Below are positions 8,936-18,113 of a stretch of DNA of 64,000 nt, piece after piece. Positions within the stretch are counted from its first letter, which is position 1. The number at the start of each line of letters is the position of its first letter. Both the position numbers and the translations under genes were made by a program. This DNA is from Flavobacteriaceae bacterium UBA980. GTDB taxonomy: Bacteria > Bacteroidota > Bacteroidia > Flavobacteriales > Flavobacteriaceae. The notes below the pieces were generated by a model, which was not told the DNA's origin, did no database searches, and worked only from the letters and a program-made list of their open reading frames with translations. The DNA is taken from NCBI GenBank assembly GCA_002292265.1, contig DBBQ01000039.1, positions 1 through 64,000 on the forward strand, in the 5' to 3' direction.

Positions 8936-10381
8936 ATGGCTTATACTGAAGAAGAATTAAAAAAGGAATTAGAAACCAAAGAATACGAGTACGGTTTCTA
9001 TACCGATATTGAATCGGACACATTTCCTGTGGGATTGAATGAAGACGTCATTCGCAAAATTTCAGAGAAAAAGGAGGAGCCTGAGTGGATGACACAATGG
9101 CGCCTAGAGGCCTATGAGAATTTTAAGGAAATGACTGAACCCGAATGGGCAAACGTCAACTACAAAAAACCTGACTTACAGGCGATTTCCTATTACTCAG
9201 CACCCAAAACAAAACCCAAATACGAAAGTCTGGATGAAGTAGATCCCGAGTTGTTAAACACCTTTGACAAACTAGGGATTTCATTAGAAGAACAAAAAAA
9301 ACTTGCTGGGGTCGCTGTGGATATCGTGATAGATTCCGTTTCTGTAGCCACTACCTTTAAAGAAACTTTAGCCGAGAAAGGAATTGTTTTTTGTTCCATC
9401 TCAGAGGCGATTCAGAAGCACCCCGAATTGGTAAAGAAATACATCGGGACAGTGATCCCACCCAAGGATAATTATTACGCAGCGCTAAACAGTGCGGTAT
9501 TTACGGACGGCTCTTTTTGCTACATTCCCAAAGGCGTACGCTGCCCTATGGAATTGTCTACTTACTTTAGAATCAATCAAGCGGGGACAGGGCAGTTTGA
9601 ACGTACCTTAGTCATTGCGGACGAATCCAGTTATGTAAGTTATTTGGAAGGCTGTACAGCTCCGTCAAGAGATGAAAATCAACTGCACGCTGCCGTGGTA
9701 GAGCTTATCGCTATGGACGATGCAGAAATCAAATATTCCACGGTACAAAACTGGTACCCTGGAGACAAAGACGGAAAGGGAGGGGTCTTTAATTTTGTTA
9801 CCAAAAGAGGACTTTGCCACACCCGATCTAAAATTTCATGGACTCAGGTAGAAACGGGTTCTGCGGTGACCTGGAAGTATCCTTCTTGTATTTTAAAAGG
9901 AGACCATTCCATTGGAGAATTTTATTCCATTGCGGTTACAAATAACTATCAGCAAGCGGATACAGGAACCAAGATGGTACATTTAGGGAAAAACACCCGA
10001 AGTACGATCATCTCCAAAGGAATTTCCGCAGGGAAGTCACAGAACAGTTACCGCGGTTTGGTACAAGTGGGGGCACGAGCAAAAAATGCCCGAAACTTTT
10101 CTCAATGCGATTCACTGCTAATGGGGAATGATTGTGGGGCACATACCTTTCCCTACATCGAGGCCAAAAGCAACTCGGCTCAGATAGAACACGAAGCCAC
10201 CACCAGTAAGATTGGAGAAGATCAAATCTTTTACTGCAACCAAAGAGGTATTGACACCGAAAAAGCAATTGCCTTAATAGTCAACGGGTTTAGTAAAGAA
10301 GTACTAAACAAGCTCCCTATGGAATTTGCAGTAGAAGCACAAAAATTGTTAGAAATTTCCCTCGAAGGATCCGTAGGATAA
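8936..10381 (+). CDS. sufB: Fe-S cluster assembly scaffold SufB
   Basis: Scaffold subunit of the SufBCD complex on which Fe-S clusters are built. At 481 residues it has the usual SufB length. Recognisable segments include [27 protein letters not shown] split over residues about 195-220, YLEGCTAP, and the C-terminal [16 protein letters not shown] region shared by SufB and SufD beta-helix cores. It sits between the A-type carrier and sufC, with the same strand and short gaps (9 and 11 bases). Confidence 0.97.
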   Translation: MAYTEEELKKELETKEYEYGFYTDIESDTFPVGLNEDVIRKISEKKEEPEWMTQWRLEAYENFKEMTEPEWANVNYKKPDLQAISYYSAPKTKPKYESLDEVDPELLNTFDKLGISLEEQKKLAGVAVDIVIDSVSVATTFKETLAEKGIVFCSISEAIQKHPELVKKYIGTVIPPKDNYYAALNSAVFTDGSFCYIPKGVRCPMELSTYFRINQAGTGQFERTLVIADESSYVSYLEGCTAPSRDENQLHAAVVELIAMDDAEIKYSTVQNWYPGDKDGKGGVFNFVTKRGLCHTRSKISWTQVETGSAVTWKYPSCILKGDHSIGEFYSIAVTNNYQQADTGTKMVHLGKNTRSTIISKGISAGKSQNSYRGLVQVGARAKNARNFSQCDSLLMGNDCGAHTFPYIEAKSNSAQIEHEATTSKIGEDQIFYCNQRGIDTEKAIALIVNGFSKEVLNKLPMEFAVEAQKLLEISLEGSVG

Positions 10382-10392
10382 AAAAAGAAACT

Positions 10393-11139
10393 ATGTTAAC
10401 GATAGAAAATTTACACGCCCAAGTAGACGGTAAAGCCATATTAAACGGTATAGACCTAGATGTAAAAGCTGGTGAAGTTCATGCCATTATGGGACCTAAC
10501 GGTTCCGGTAAGAGCACCTTGTCTTCCGTCATTGCAGGAAATGAAGATTATGAAGTAACTCAAGGCAAACTCTTGCTGAAAGGCAACGATCTTGCCGAAT
10601 TGGATGCTGAAGAACGAGCGCATTTGGGAATCTTCCTTTCGTTTCAATATCCAGTAGAAATACCAGGGGTAACGGTCACCAACTTCATCAAGACGGCGAT
10701 AAACGCCAATAGAAAAGCACAAGGCTTGGAAGAAATGCCCGCAAGTGATCTCTTAAAAAAGATCCGTGAAAAGGCAAAACTTTTAGAAATTGACTCTAAA
10801 TTTTTGTCCCGTTCTCTGAACGAAGGATTTTCAGGAGGAGAAAAAAAGCGCAATGAAATTTTTCAAATGGCCATGTTGGAACCTGCTTTATCCATTTTAG
10901 ATGAAACCGACTCTGGCTTGGATATCGATGCTTTAAAAATTGTTGCCAATGGAGTAAACAAACTTAAAGGTAAACACAATGCTGTGGTTGTGATTACACA
11001 CTACCAACGTTTGTTAGACTACATTGTTCCCGATTTTGTACACGTTCTTTTTGATGGTAAAATAGTTAAATCAGGTACCAAAGAGCTGGCACACGAATTG
11101 GAGAAAAAAGGATACGACTGGATCAAAGAATTGGCATAA
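10393..11139 (+). CDS. sufC: Fe-S assembly ATPase SufC
   Basis: ABC-type ATPase that drives conformational change in SufBCD. The 248 residues hold Walker A GPNGSGKS at 34-41, the Q-loop (FLSFQYPVEIPGV), the SufC-style signature SGGEKKRNEIFQ, and Walker B ending in LDETDSGLD. No membrane domain is attached, as expected. Its stop directly abuts the sufD start with no spacer. Confidence 0.97.
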   Translation: MLTIENLHAQVDGKAILNGIDLDVKAGEVHAIMGPNGSGKSTLSSVIAGNEDYEVTQGKLLLKGNDLAELDAEERAHLGIFLSFQYPVEIPGVTVTNFIKTAINANRKAQGLEEMPASDLLKKIREKAKLLEIDSKFLSRSLNEGFSGGEKKRNEIFQMAMLEPALSILDETDSGLDIDALKIVANGVNKLKGKHNAVVVITHYQRLLDYIVPDFVHVLFDGKIVKSGTKELAHELEKKGYDWIKELA

Positions 11140-12456
11140 ATGGAGTTTAAAGAAAAATTAATTTCTTCGTATTTAGCATTTGAAGAGGACATGGACCTCT
11201 CCGACAGTGTGCACGATACGCGCGCTGAAGCACTAAAAGTATTTGAAGAAAAAGGCTTCCCTACCAAACGAGACGAAGCGTGGAAATACACTTCTCTGGA
11301 TAGTTTAATCCGTGAGGATTACGCCTTGTTTCCCAAGTCAGAGGCCAGTATTGAACTCAAAGATGTGAAGAAGTACTTTTTGTACGATACAGATACCTAC
11401 AAAGTCATTTTTATCGATGGGGTGTACAGCCCTTTCTTGTCCAATACCACACACGACGGTCTAGATGTTTGTTTGATGTCTGCCGCATTGACCAAGCCCA
11501 AGTATCGAGATTTAATCAATACTTATTTCAATAAAATAGCTCCAGGAGACGACAGTCTTACCGCTCTGAATACTTCCTATGCGAAAGAGGGGGCCTATGT
11601 GTACATTCCCAAAAATAGTGTCGCGGAAAAACCCATTGAAATCATTCACTTTTCTTCTGGAAATGAAGAAGCGCTTTGGCTACAACCTAGAAATCTAGTT
11701 GTAGTAGATAAAAATTCTCAAGTACAAATTATCGAGCGTCATCAAAGTTTAACTGAACATCCTGTAGTGACCAACAGTGTCACAGAGATTTATGTTCATC
11801 AAGAGGCGTTTGTAGATTATTACAAATTACAAAACGACCTGCCTACTGCGTCCTTGATTGACAACACCTATATCACTCAAGAAAAAAAGAGTCATGCCAG
11901 TGTGCATACGTTTGCATTAGGAGGAAAGTTAATCCGTAACAATTTAAGGTTTTATCACAAAGGGGAACACATCCTTTCCACACTGAAAGGAGTTACTATT
12001 TTGGAAGGGAAACAACATGTGGATCATTCCACTTTAGTCCACCATTCACAGCCCAATTGTGAAAGTCATCAAGATTATAAAGGGATTTTTTCAGAGCGTT
12101 CGGAAGGGGTGTTTAACGGTCAGATTTTAGTAGATAAAATCGCTCAAAAAACCAATGCCTTTCAACAAAACAACAATGTGCTTTTGGACGACAAGGCTAC
12201 GGTAAACAGCAAGCCTCAACTCGAAATTTTTGCGGATGATGTCAAATGTTCTCATGGATGTACTATTGGTCAAATGGATGAAGAGGCTTTATTTTACCTT
12301 CGTACACGAGGCATTCCAAAAAAGGAAGCCAAAGCCTTGATGACCTATGCTTTTGCCAACAATGTTTTGGAAAGCGTGCAACTGCCTTCATTGAAAAAAA
12401 GAATCAATGGGCAAATTGCCAGAAAACTTGGGGTTAACCTCGGATTTGAACTCTAA
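11140..12456 (+). CDS. sufD: Fe-S cluster assembly protein SufD
   Basis: Partner of SufB in the SufBCD scaffold, 438 residues. The N-terminal helical part (KGFPTKRDEAWKYTSL) and the C-terminal beta-helix ending with CSHGCTIGQMDEEALFYLRTRG are typical. The Cys/His in the latter stretch correspond to residues used at the SufB-SufD interface in known complexes. Stop and sufS start overlap by one base (TAATG). Confidence 0.96.
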   Translation: MEFKEKLISSYLAFEEDMDLSDSVHDTRAEALKVFEEKGFPTKRDEAWKYTSLDSLIREDYALFPKSEASIELKDVKKYFLYDTDTYKVIFIDGVYSPFLSNTTHDGLDVCLMSAALTKPKYRDLINTYFNKIAPGDDSLTALNTSYAKEGAYVYIPKNSVAEKPIEIIHFSSGNEEALWLQPRNLVVVDKNSQVQIIERHQSLTEHPVVTNSVTEIYVHQEAFVDYYKLQNDLPTASLIDNTYITQEKKSHASVHTFALGGKLIRNNLRFYHKGEHILSTLKGVTILEGKQHVDHSTLVHHSQPNCESHQDYKGIFSERSEGVFNGQILVDKIAQKTNAFQQNNNVLLDDKATVNSKPQLEIFADDVKCSHGCTIGQMDEEALFYLRTRGIPKKEAKALMTYAFANNVLESVQLPSLKKRINGQIARKLGVNLGFEL

Positions 12457-13670
12457 TGCTCGATGTCAAAAAAATACGTGCTGATTTTCCCATTCTTTCT
12501 CGAAAAGTAAACGGTCAGGACTTGGTGTATTTTGACAATGCGGCTACGTCACAAACCCCTCAACAGGTGATTGATGTGATTGTAGATTACTACAGCCGAT
12601 TGAATGCCAATATTCACCGTGGAGTCCACAAACTCAGCCAGGAGGCAACCGACGCATACGAAGAGGCACGGATTAAAATTCAAAAACATTTTAATGCTGC
12701 GCAGTTTTACGAAATCATTCTCACTTCCGGAACTACAGAAAGTATCAATCTGATCGCTTCGGGCTACAGTACAATTTTGCAAGCAGGAGACCAACTGATA
12801 ATTTCCGCTCTAGAACACCATTCCAATATTGTTCCGTGGCAAATGCTTTGTGAAAAAACGGGTGCCGAATTGAAAGTCATTCCCATGACGCTAAAAGGAA
12901 CCTTAGACATGCAGGCGTACGAAAGCCTGTTGAGTCCAAAAACTAAACTGGTTTTTGTCAACCATGTTTCCAATGCTTTGGGGACGGTAAACCCCATCGA
13001 GGAGATCATCACCAAAGCCCATGCCTACGGCGCCAAGGTTCTAATAGACGGGGCACAAGCCTGTCCTCATATCAAACCTGACGTTCAAGCCTTGGATGTT
13101 GATTTTTATGTGACTTCAGCACATAAACTCTGTGGTCCTACTGGAGTGGGGATGCTTTACGGCAAGTCGGAATTGCTCAAGGCCTTACCTCCCTACCAAG
13201 GCGGAGGAGAAATGATAGCGACCGTCACTTTTGAAAAAACAACCTATGCGGATCTGCCTCATAAATTTGAAGCAGGAACTCCAAACATTGCGGGAGGAAT
13301 TGCCTTCGGTGCGGCTTTAGACTATATGAATGGGATCGGTATGGAGGCCATCGCGAGTTATGAAGCGGAACTTTTGGCCTATGCTACTGCGGAACTAAAA
13401 AAGATTGAAGGAATTATAATTTTTGGAGAAGCCGAAGAAAAAACTGCGGTCATCTCCTTCAATGTGGGAGTACAACACCCCTATGATTTGGGAAGTATTT
13501 TAGACCAAATGGGGATCGCTGTACGAACCGGACATCACTGTGCACAACCTATTATGGACTTTTTTGAAATCCCAGGAACGGTTCGCGCTTCCTTTTCATT
13601 TTACAATACCTTTGAAGAAATTGACCGTTTGATCGCAGGGGTCCGCAAAGCGGTAAAGATGTTACAATAA
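12456..13670 (+). CDS. sufS: Cysteine desulfurase SufS
   Basis: PLP enzyme that removes sulfur from cysteine and feeds the scaffold through SufE. The 404 residues contain the PLP lysine in TSAHKLCGPTG (Lys224) and the catalytic cysteine in RTGHHCAQP (Cys362), both at the usual SufS positions. The N-terminal segment YFDNAATSQTP is standard for the class II desulfurases. It lies between sufD and sufE in the operon. Confidence 0.97.
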   Translation: MLDVKKIRADFPILSRKVNGQDLVYFDNAATSQTPQQVIDVIVDYYSRLNANIHRGVHKLSQEATDAYEEARIKIQKHFNAAQFYEIILTSGTTESINLIASGYSTILQAGDQLIISALEHHSNIVPWQMLCEKTGAELKVIPMTLKGTLDMQAYESLLSPKTKLVFVNHVSNALGTVNPIEEIITKAHAYGAKVLIDGAQACPHIKPDVQALDVDFYVTSAHKLCGPTGVGMLYGKSELLKALPPYQGGGEMIATVTFEKTTYADLPHKFEAGTPNIAGGIAFGAALDYMNGIGMEAIASYEAELLAYATAELKKIEGIIIFGEAEEKTAVISFNVGVQHPYDLGSILDQMGIAVRTGHHCAQPIMDFFEIPGTVRASFSFYNTFEEIDRLIAGVRKAVKMLQ

Positions 13671-13686
13671 TTTAATACTTTTAAGT

Positions 13687-14112
13687 GTGAAAACAATTGA
13701 AGCCATACAAGAAGAACTTATTGAAGAGTTTGCCCTCTTTGAAGATTGGATGCAGCGCTATGAGTATATGATCGATTTAGGGAAATCCCTTCCTTTGATT
13801 GATACGGCATTTAAAAACGAGGATTATATCATCAAAGGCTGTCAAAGTAAAGTGTGGGTTCACGCAGATTTAAAAGACGAGCTCATCCATTTTACCGCGG
13901 ATAGCGATGCGATTATTACCAAAGGAATTATTGCGATTTTGATTCGCGTTTTTTCAAATCAACCTCCCAAAGCCATCTTAGAAGCCAATACCGACTTTAT
14001 CGATAAGATCGGGCTTAAAGAACATTTATCACCCACCCGTGCTAATGGTTTGGTCTCCATGATCAAACAAATCAAAATGTATGCGGTGGCCTATCAAACA
14101 CAATTGAATTAA
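13687..14112 (+). CDS. sufE: Sulfur acceptor SufE (GTG start)
   Basis: Accepts persulfide from SufS and passes it to SufB. The 141-residue protein has the sulfur-accepting cysteine in IIKGCQSKVW (Cys52) and the conserved RANGL near the C-terminus. No ATG fits the N-terminus; the frame begins with GTG at 13687 (MKTIEAIQEELIEEF), 16 bases after sufS. Confidence 0.94.
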   Translation: MKTIEAIQEELIEEFALFEDWMQRYEYMIDLGKSLPLIDTAFKNEDYIIKGCQSKVWVHADLKDELIHFTADSDAIITKGIIAILIRVFSNQPPKAILEANTDFIDKIGLKEHLSPTRANGLVSMIKQIKMYAVAYQTQLN

Positions 14113-14114
14113 TC

Positions 14115-14438
14115 ATGTCAGAAGCAATGGATACGAGCAACCTAGGGGACAAAATTGTCGGAGTTTTAAAAACGATTTTTGACCCAGAAATTCCTGTAGA
14201 TATTTACGAATTGGGATTGATCTATGACGTTTTTGTCAATGAAGATTCGGATGTTAAAATTTTAATGACCTTGACCACACCTAACTGCCCTGTGGCAGAA
14301 TCACTCCCTATGGAGGTGGAAGAAAAAGTCAAATCTTTGAATGAAGTTAAAACCGCGGAGGTAGAAATCACCTTTGATCCTCCGTGGACTCAAGAGTTGA
14401 TGAGTGAAGAGGCAAAGCTTGAACTGGGAATGCTTTAA
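14115..14438 (+). CDS. DUF59/MIP18-family Fe-S assembly protein (SufT-like)
   Basis: A 107-residue protein of the MIP18/DUF59 family, which acts in Fe-S cluster maturation or transfer. Signature stretches are TIFDPEIPVDIYELGLIYDV and TTPNCPVAESLP with its conserved Cys, then VEITFDPPWT. It starts 2 bases after the sufE stop, so it belongs to the suf operon. Confidence 0.93.
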   Translation: MSEAMDTSNLGDKIVGVLKTIFDPEIPVDIYELGLIYDVFVNEDSDVKILMTLTTPNCPVAESLPMEVEEKVKSLNEVKTAEVEITFDPPWTQELMSEEAKLELGML

Positions 14439-14440
14439 AG

Positions 14441-14950
14441 ATGGCAGATTCCATTGTCAATAAAGTAGCGAGCAGCCCCCTTGTCACCGTGGATTTGGAA
14501 GACTACAAAACAACGGGGACTCGAACTACTATTGATATGGCGAACTGGTTGGAAGAGGGTTTTATCCTTAGAGAAAAACCGTTTAGAGCTTTACTCAAAG
14601 AACACGATTGGTCCCAATACTTGGATCACCACATCGCTTTGCATTGTTCTTCGGATGCTATTTTACCCGCTTGGGCCACTCTTTTGATTACGGCCTATTT
14701 AAGTCCCTTTGCTACAACCATCGTCTTGGGAAGTGTAAAGGATTTGGAAAAGGAGCTTTTTTCAACAGCAATTAATGACCTACACCTCGGTCCGTATCAA
14801 AACAAACCGATAATGATCAAAGGCTGTTCCGATCCTTCCGTTCCCGAAGGGGCTTACATTCAACTGGTACAACGCCTGCAAACTGTAGCCAAAAGTATGT
14901 TTTACGGGGAAGCTTGTTCTTCCGTACCTTTATGGAAGGCAAAAAAATAA
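14441..14950 (+). CDS. DUF2480-family protein
   Basis: A 169-residue protein recognisable as the Bacteroidota family DUF2480; biochemical role unknown. Visible traits: acidic N-terminal half, segment HIALHCSSDAILPAWATLL, and Cys residues in IKGCSDPSVPEG and YGEACSSVPLWK. It lies two bases after the DUF59 gene and one base before the glycosyltransferase, which ties it to the suf operon and suggests a link with Fe-S biogenesis. Confidence 0.85.
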   Translation: MADSIVNKVASSPLVTVDLEDYKTTGTRTTIDMANWLEEGFILREKPFRALLKEHDWSQYLDHHIALHCSSDAILPAWATLLITAYLSPFATTIVLGSVKDLEKELFSTAINDLHLGPYQNKPIMIKGCSDPSVPEGAYIQLVQRLQTVAKSMFYGEACSSVPLWKAKK

Positions 14951-14951
14951 G

Positions 14952-16229
14952 GTGAACAATACACCCAAAATTCTAATTCTCTCCTATTACTGGCCTCCCT
15001 CGGGAGGATCGGGGGTACAGCGGTGGATGTATTTTGCCAAATACTTAAAGCAGTTGGGCTATGAACCTATTGTGGTTACTGTTGCTGAATCCCAAGCGTC
15101 CTATCCCGTTTTGGATCCCAGTTTGATCCGAGAAGTGGAAGGGATCCGAGTTATCAAAACCGCAACCCGAGAACCGTTGCGTTGGTATTCCCGCTTGACT
15201 TCAGGCGATTCAAAAAAAGGCATTCCCCAAGGGGAAGTTCAAACCACCAGTATCTTTGGAAAAATTGCAGCTTACATTCGGGGAAACTTCTTTATACCCG
15301 ATGCGCGTAAAGGGTGGGTTCCCTTTGCCGTAAAAGCCGCACAAGCGGTTTTAAAGCAAGAAAAGATTCACTGCCTCATAACTACAGGGCCACCACATTC
15401 TACGCATTTAGCAGGCTTGCAATTGGCAAAACAGTTTAAGCTCAATTGGTGGGTGGACTTTCGCGATCCCTGGTTGGATGTTTTTTACAACAAACAGTTG
15501 CGCCGCAGCCAGAGTAGTCAAGCCAAAGACGCCGCATTGGAAAAAACAGTTCTTCACTATGCCAGTGGTGTGATCACCACCACGGGAGGGGACTTGCACC
15601 AAAGTTTGCAGCAAAAAGCGCCTGATCAAACGTTTGTGGCACTTCCCAACGGCTACGATGCAGACTTGATGCAACAGATCCCAGCCGCTCCTAAGAAAGA
15701 CGGGTTTCATATCGTATATACAGGTTTGTTGACCCAAAATCAGGGGTATTCAAAGTTGATGGAAGTATTCCACGAATTATCTCAAAGCCACACCCTCTCT
15801 TTTACCCTTGCTGGAAACATCAATCCCGACATTATCAATGAAATCAAAAATAGCCTCCCCAAAGTGGAGGTCCAGTATCTCGGGTATCTTCCCCATGCAG
15901 AAGCCATAGCTTTGATGAAAAGTGCAAACCTCTTGTTGAATTTTATATTTAAAGGAGCCGAAACTCAAATGATCTCAGGGAAATTATTGGAATATATGGC
16001 TGCGGAAGTCCCCATCCTTTCTCTCGGCGATCCCAATTCCCCAGCAGCTCAGTTCCTCACCCAAGGGACTCAGGCGTGGATGGTAGAAGAAGACGATACC
16101 CCCGCAATGAAAAAGCACCTCAAAGCTCTCCTAGAACAAAAACGACAACCCAAAAACACAACACCTCAATTGGCAGAATGGAGTAGAATGGCTCTGACAA
16201 AGCGTTTGGTGGAGGTGGTTTTGGGGTGA
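14952..16229 (+). CDS. Glycosyltransferase family 4-type protein (GTG start)
   Basis: Predicted GT-B fold glycosyltransferase of 425 residues. The N-terminus (LILSYYWPPSGGSGVQRW) is the donor-independent half typical of GT4-like enzymes. The C-terminal half has IVYTGLLTQNQGY and a glutamate-containing SGKLLEYMAAEVPILSLG, the nucleotide-sugar site. The start is GTG at 14952, one base after the DUF2480 stop; its RBS must lie inside that gene. Sugar donor and acceptor are unknown. Its place at the tail of the suf operon may be only positional. Confidence 0.85.
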   Translation: MNNTPKILILSYYWPPSGGSGVQRWMYFAKYLKQLGYEPIVVTVAESQASYPVLDPSLIREVEGIRVIKTATREPLRWYSRLTSGDSKKGIPQGEVQTTSIFGKIAAYIRGNFFIPDARKGWVPFAVKAAQAVLKQEKIHCLITTGPPHSTHLAGLQLAKQFKLNWWVDFRDPWLDVFYNKQLRRSQSSQAKDAALEKTVLHYASGVITTTGGDLHQSLQQKAPDQTFVALPNGYDADLMQQIPAAPKKDGFHIVYTGLLTQNQGYSKLMEVFHELSQSHTLSFTLAGNINPDIINEIKNSLPKVEVQYLGYLPHAEAIALMKSANLLLNFIFKGAETQMISGKLLEYMAAEVPILSLGDPNSPAAQFLTQGTQAWMVEEDDTPAMKKHLKALLEQKRQPKNTTPQLAEWSRMALTKRLVEVVLG

Positions 16230-16239
16230 GGAACGGTTA

Positions 16240-16412
16240 GTATATGGCAAGTAGGGCAACAGAAAGCAATAAACTTTCAAGTTTCTACTGAGCCAAAGCG
16301 TTGTATTTTGTTTTTAATTTATTCATTCTTAAAAGCCAAATCAACGATTTGGCGGTGTTGGTTAATAGCACTGAACTTTCGTAAACCACCGAACGCCCTA
16401 TTTGCTATATAC
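16240..16412. repeat. Inverted-repeat element (MITE-like), 173 bases
   Basis: Terminal repeats GTATATGGCAAGTAGGGC (16240-16257) and, inverted, 16395-16412 match at 16 of 18 positions. Both are preceded outward by similar AAC...GG bases. The 137 bases between include a perfect 8-base hairpin with 3-base loop, GCCAAATC-AAC-GATTTGGC, at 16335-16353. It encodes nothing. It lies immediately upstream of two genes of atypical composition. No target-site duplication is obvious. Confidence 0.55.
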
Positions 16413-16428
16413 CGTGTTATAGGTAGTG

Positions 16429-16824
16429 TTATTTACCTTTTTTATCTTCTTCATCATCTTTAATTGTATACTTATCAAGAAGCAATTGCTTTTCCTTAGT
16501 ATTTAGCTTTTTATACCTCTCACGAACGATACTTGTTTCTTCCCTTAATTCAGTTGAAATATCTTTTTCATTTTCTTCATCTTCTTCACTTTCTGAAATC
16601 GGAGGTGTTAAAAGTTTCAATTCATTGCCTTTTACAATATGGTCAGTCAGGACAGAACTTACTTCATTTGCCTTTTTTGCGGCACCAACTTTATCAACTT
16701 TCAATCTTTGGCTCAATTTCTCTTGATGCTGTTCTAATGCTTTTTCTTTAATTGAATCTTTTATATTATCAAGCATTAAAGTTTCTCTTTCTTGCTCCAT
16801 TTTAATGAGCTTCTTATTTCCCAT
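16429..16824 (-). CDS. Hypothetical charged coiled-coil protein
   Basis: Not recognised. About 131 residues from the ATG at 16824 (MGNKKLIKMEQ); an ATG at 16800 is an alternative. The product is hydrophilic, without signal peptide or membrane segment, rich in Lys and Glu. It has helical heptad-like stretches at both ends and an acidic block (SESEEDEENEKD) in the middle. It overlaps the end of the upstream gene, so the two form one unit. Base use is AT-rich compared with the surrounding housekeeping genes, which suggests recent acquisition. Confidence 0.55.
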   Translation of the reverse strand: MGNKKLIKMEQERETLMLDNIKDSIKEKALEQHQEKLSQRLKVDKVGAAKKANEVSSVLTDHIVKGNELKLLTPPISESEEDEENEKDISTELREETSIVRERYKKLNTKEKQLLLDKYTIKDDEEDKKGK

Positions 16825-17212
16825 ATATGTCAATATGTTCAGTTGACTTGAAATCAGACTTGAAATATTCAGAAATGTATTTTTTTGTAGTTCTATCTGT
16901 CAGTGTTATTTTTCCGATATTAAATTTCGTTATTTTTTGGTCAAAATATAACACCTTCAAAGAGCATTTTTTGGAATTTTTATAAAATTCGAAGTATGTT
17001 TTTCCAATATAAATTAATGAGTCGGCTGTTGACATATCCATTAATTCAGGAATTGGTTTAATACTGTCGATTTGTTGAGTTAAAGGTTTTAACTCACTAA
17101 TATCAATTTCAAAAGGAATTTTTCCATTCAATTTAATGTCATTCAATTCGATTGATTGAGCATTAACTGAAATTATGATTCCAGTAAATATTATCTTTAG
17201 AAATGTTTTCAT
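16814..17212 (-). CDS. Hypothetical small exported protein
   Basis: Not recognised. The 132-residue product has a clear signal peptide (MKTFLKIIFTGIIISVNAQ) and a mature part of about 113 residues with no known motif. That part is rich in Ile, Lys, Thr and Ser. It contains one Cys (KKCSLKV). It is followed by, and overlaps, the coiled-coil gene. The pair sits in an AT-rich patch between the suf-operon glycosyltransferase and nadD. Confidence 0.55.
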   Translation of the reverse strand: MKTFLKIIFTGIIISVNAQSIELNDIKLNGKIPFEIDISELKPLTQQIDSIKPIPELMDMSTADSLIYIGKTYFEFYKNSKKCSLKVLYFDQKITKFNIGKITLTDRTTKKYISEYFKSDFKSTEHIDIYGK

Positions 17213-17510
17213 TTTTAATTACTCACAACTTGTATATATCCTCAGCTCTCTTGAGCTTGTCGAAAGATTGCGTTTATTTTTTTTATATAACATTCACCAT
17301 TTATTTTTTTAACACACTGATTAAAAGATTTTTAAAATCAAAATAAAGGCTAAATATACTTTTACTATTTGCAAGAAAAATTTTTAAAACAAGTAGTTAT
17401 ACACCCACTTTTTAATGTTTATTCAATCCCAAAAAACGTCTAAGAAACCCTGTTGTAGGAGTTTGGTAGTAGAACAGATTTGGGGTCTTCTTTAGCGAAA
17501 GATAGGAAAT
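17213..17510. other. AT-rich non-coding stretch with a repeat remnant
   Basis: About 300 bases without a plausible gene. It contains a small hairpin AGCTC-TCTT-GAGCT (17244-17257) inside CTTGAGCTTGTCGAAAG (17250-17266). That is the reverse of the TTCGACAAGCTCAAG sequence that recurs as a short interspersed repeat in many flavobacterial genomes. I saw no tRNA or riboswitch here. Confidence 0.45.
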
Positions 17511-18092
17511 TTATTGATAAAGTTTTTTTTCGGTTAGGTAATTCCAAGAGGCTGGGGGTACCCAGTCACTCATGTCTTCTCCATTTTCTATGCCTTGACG
17601 TATTTCGGAAGAGGAAATCTCGATTATGGGGGCATCGGTCCAATGGATTTTGGGATGGTTTAGGAACAGTTTAGGAATGGGCTCAACAATTTTTCTAGGG
17701 TAGATATAAAGCTCAAACGCGCTTATGATCTTGTCGTAGCCCTTCCAGCGGTCAAAGGCGGTCATGGTATCTGCTCCTAGGAGGAGAACAAAGTGCTGTT
17801 GGGGATGTTGTTTTTTTAATTCGGTTAGGGTATGGTAGGTATAATTGGGTTGAGGCAGGTCAAATTCTACGGTACTAATTTCCAGTTTGGAATGCTTTTG
17901 AAGGGCTAGGGAGACCAGCTCCAGTCGTTCTGTGTTGGGAAGGATTTTCGTATCCTGCTTAAAGGGATTTTGTGGGGTGATGACAAACCAGACTACATCC
18001 AAATCGGTGTGTTCTACAAAATACGTAGCCAGTCGCAAATGCCCTTTGTGAATGGGATCAAACGTACCAAAAAACAACCCTATTTTTTGCAT
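17511..18092 (-). CDS. nadD: Nicotinate-nucleotide adenylyltransferase
   Basis: Transfers AMP from ATP to nicotinate mononucleotide in NAD synthesis. The 193 residues carry the nucleotidyltransferase motif GTFDPIHKGH at 9-18. Further on come LLGADTMTAFDRW and the C-terminal ISSSEIRQGIENG signature. It lies 21 bases after gmk in a yicC-gmk-nadD series common in Bacteroidota. Confidence 0.96.
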   Translation of the reverse strand: MQKIGLFFGTFDPIHKGHLRLATYFVEHTDLDVVWFVITPQNPFKQDTKILPNTERLELVSLALQKHSKLEISTVEFDLPQPNYTYHTLTELKKQHPQQHFVLLLGADTMTAFDRWKGYDKIISAFELYIYPRKIVEPIPKLFLNHPKIHWTDAPIIEISSSEIRQGIENGEDMSDWVPPASWNYLTEKKLYQ

Positions 18093-18113
18093 GCCGCAAA
18101 GGTAGGGAATTGG

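Noticed and set aside
16240..16412. Inverted-repeat element considered as an integron attC site
   Set aside because: The outer bases do not fit the RYYYAAC/GTTRRRY core sites and no integrase is in the window, so it is reported only as a MITE-like repeat.
16429..17212. The two small unknown genes considered as a classic toxin-antitoxin pair
   Set aside because: One product is exported and the other has no DNA-binding or toxin motif; there is no positive evidence.
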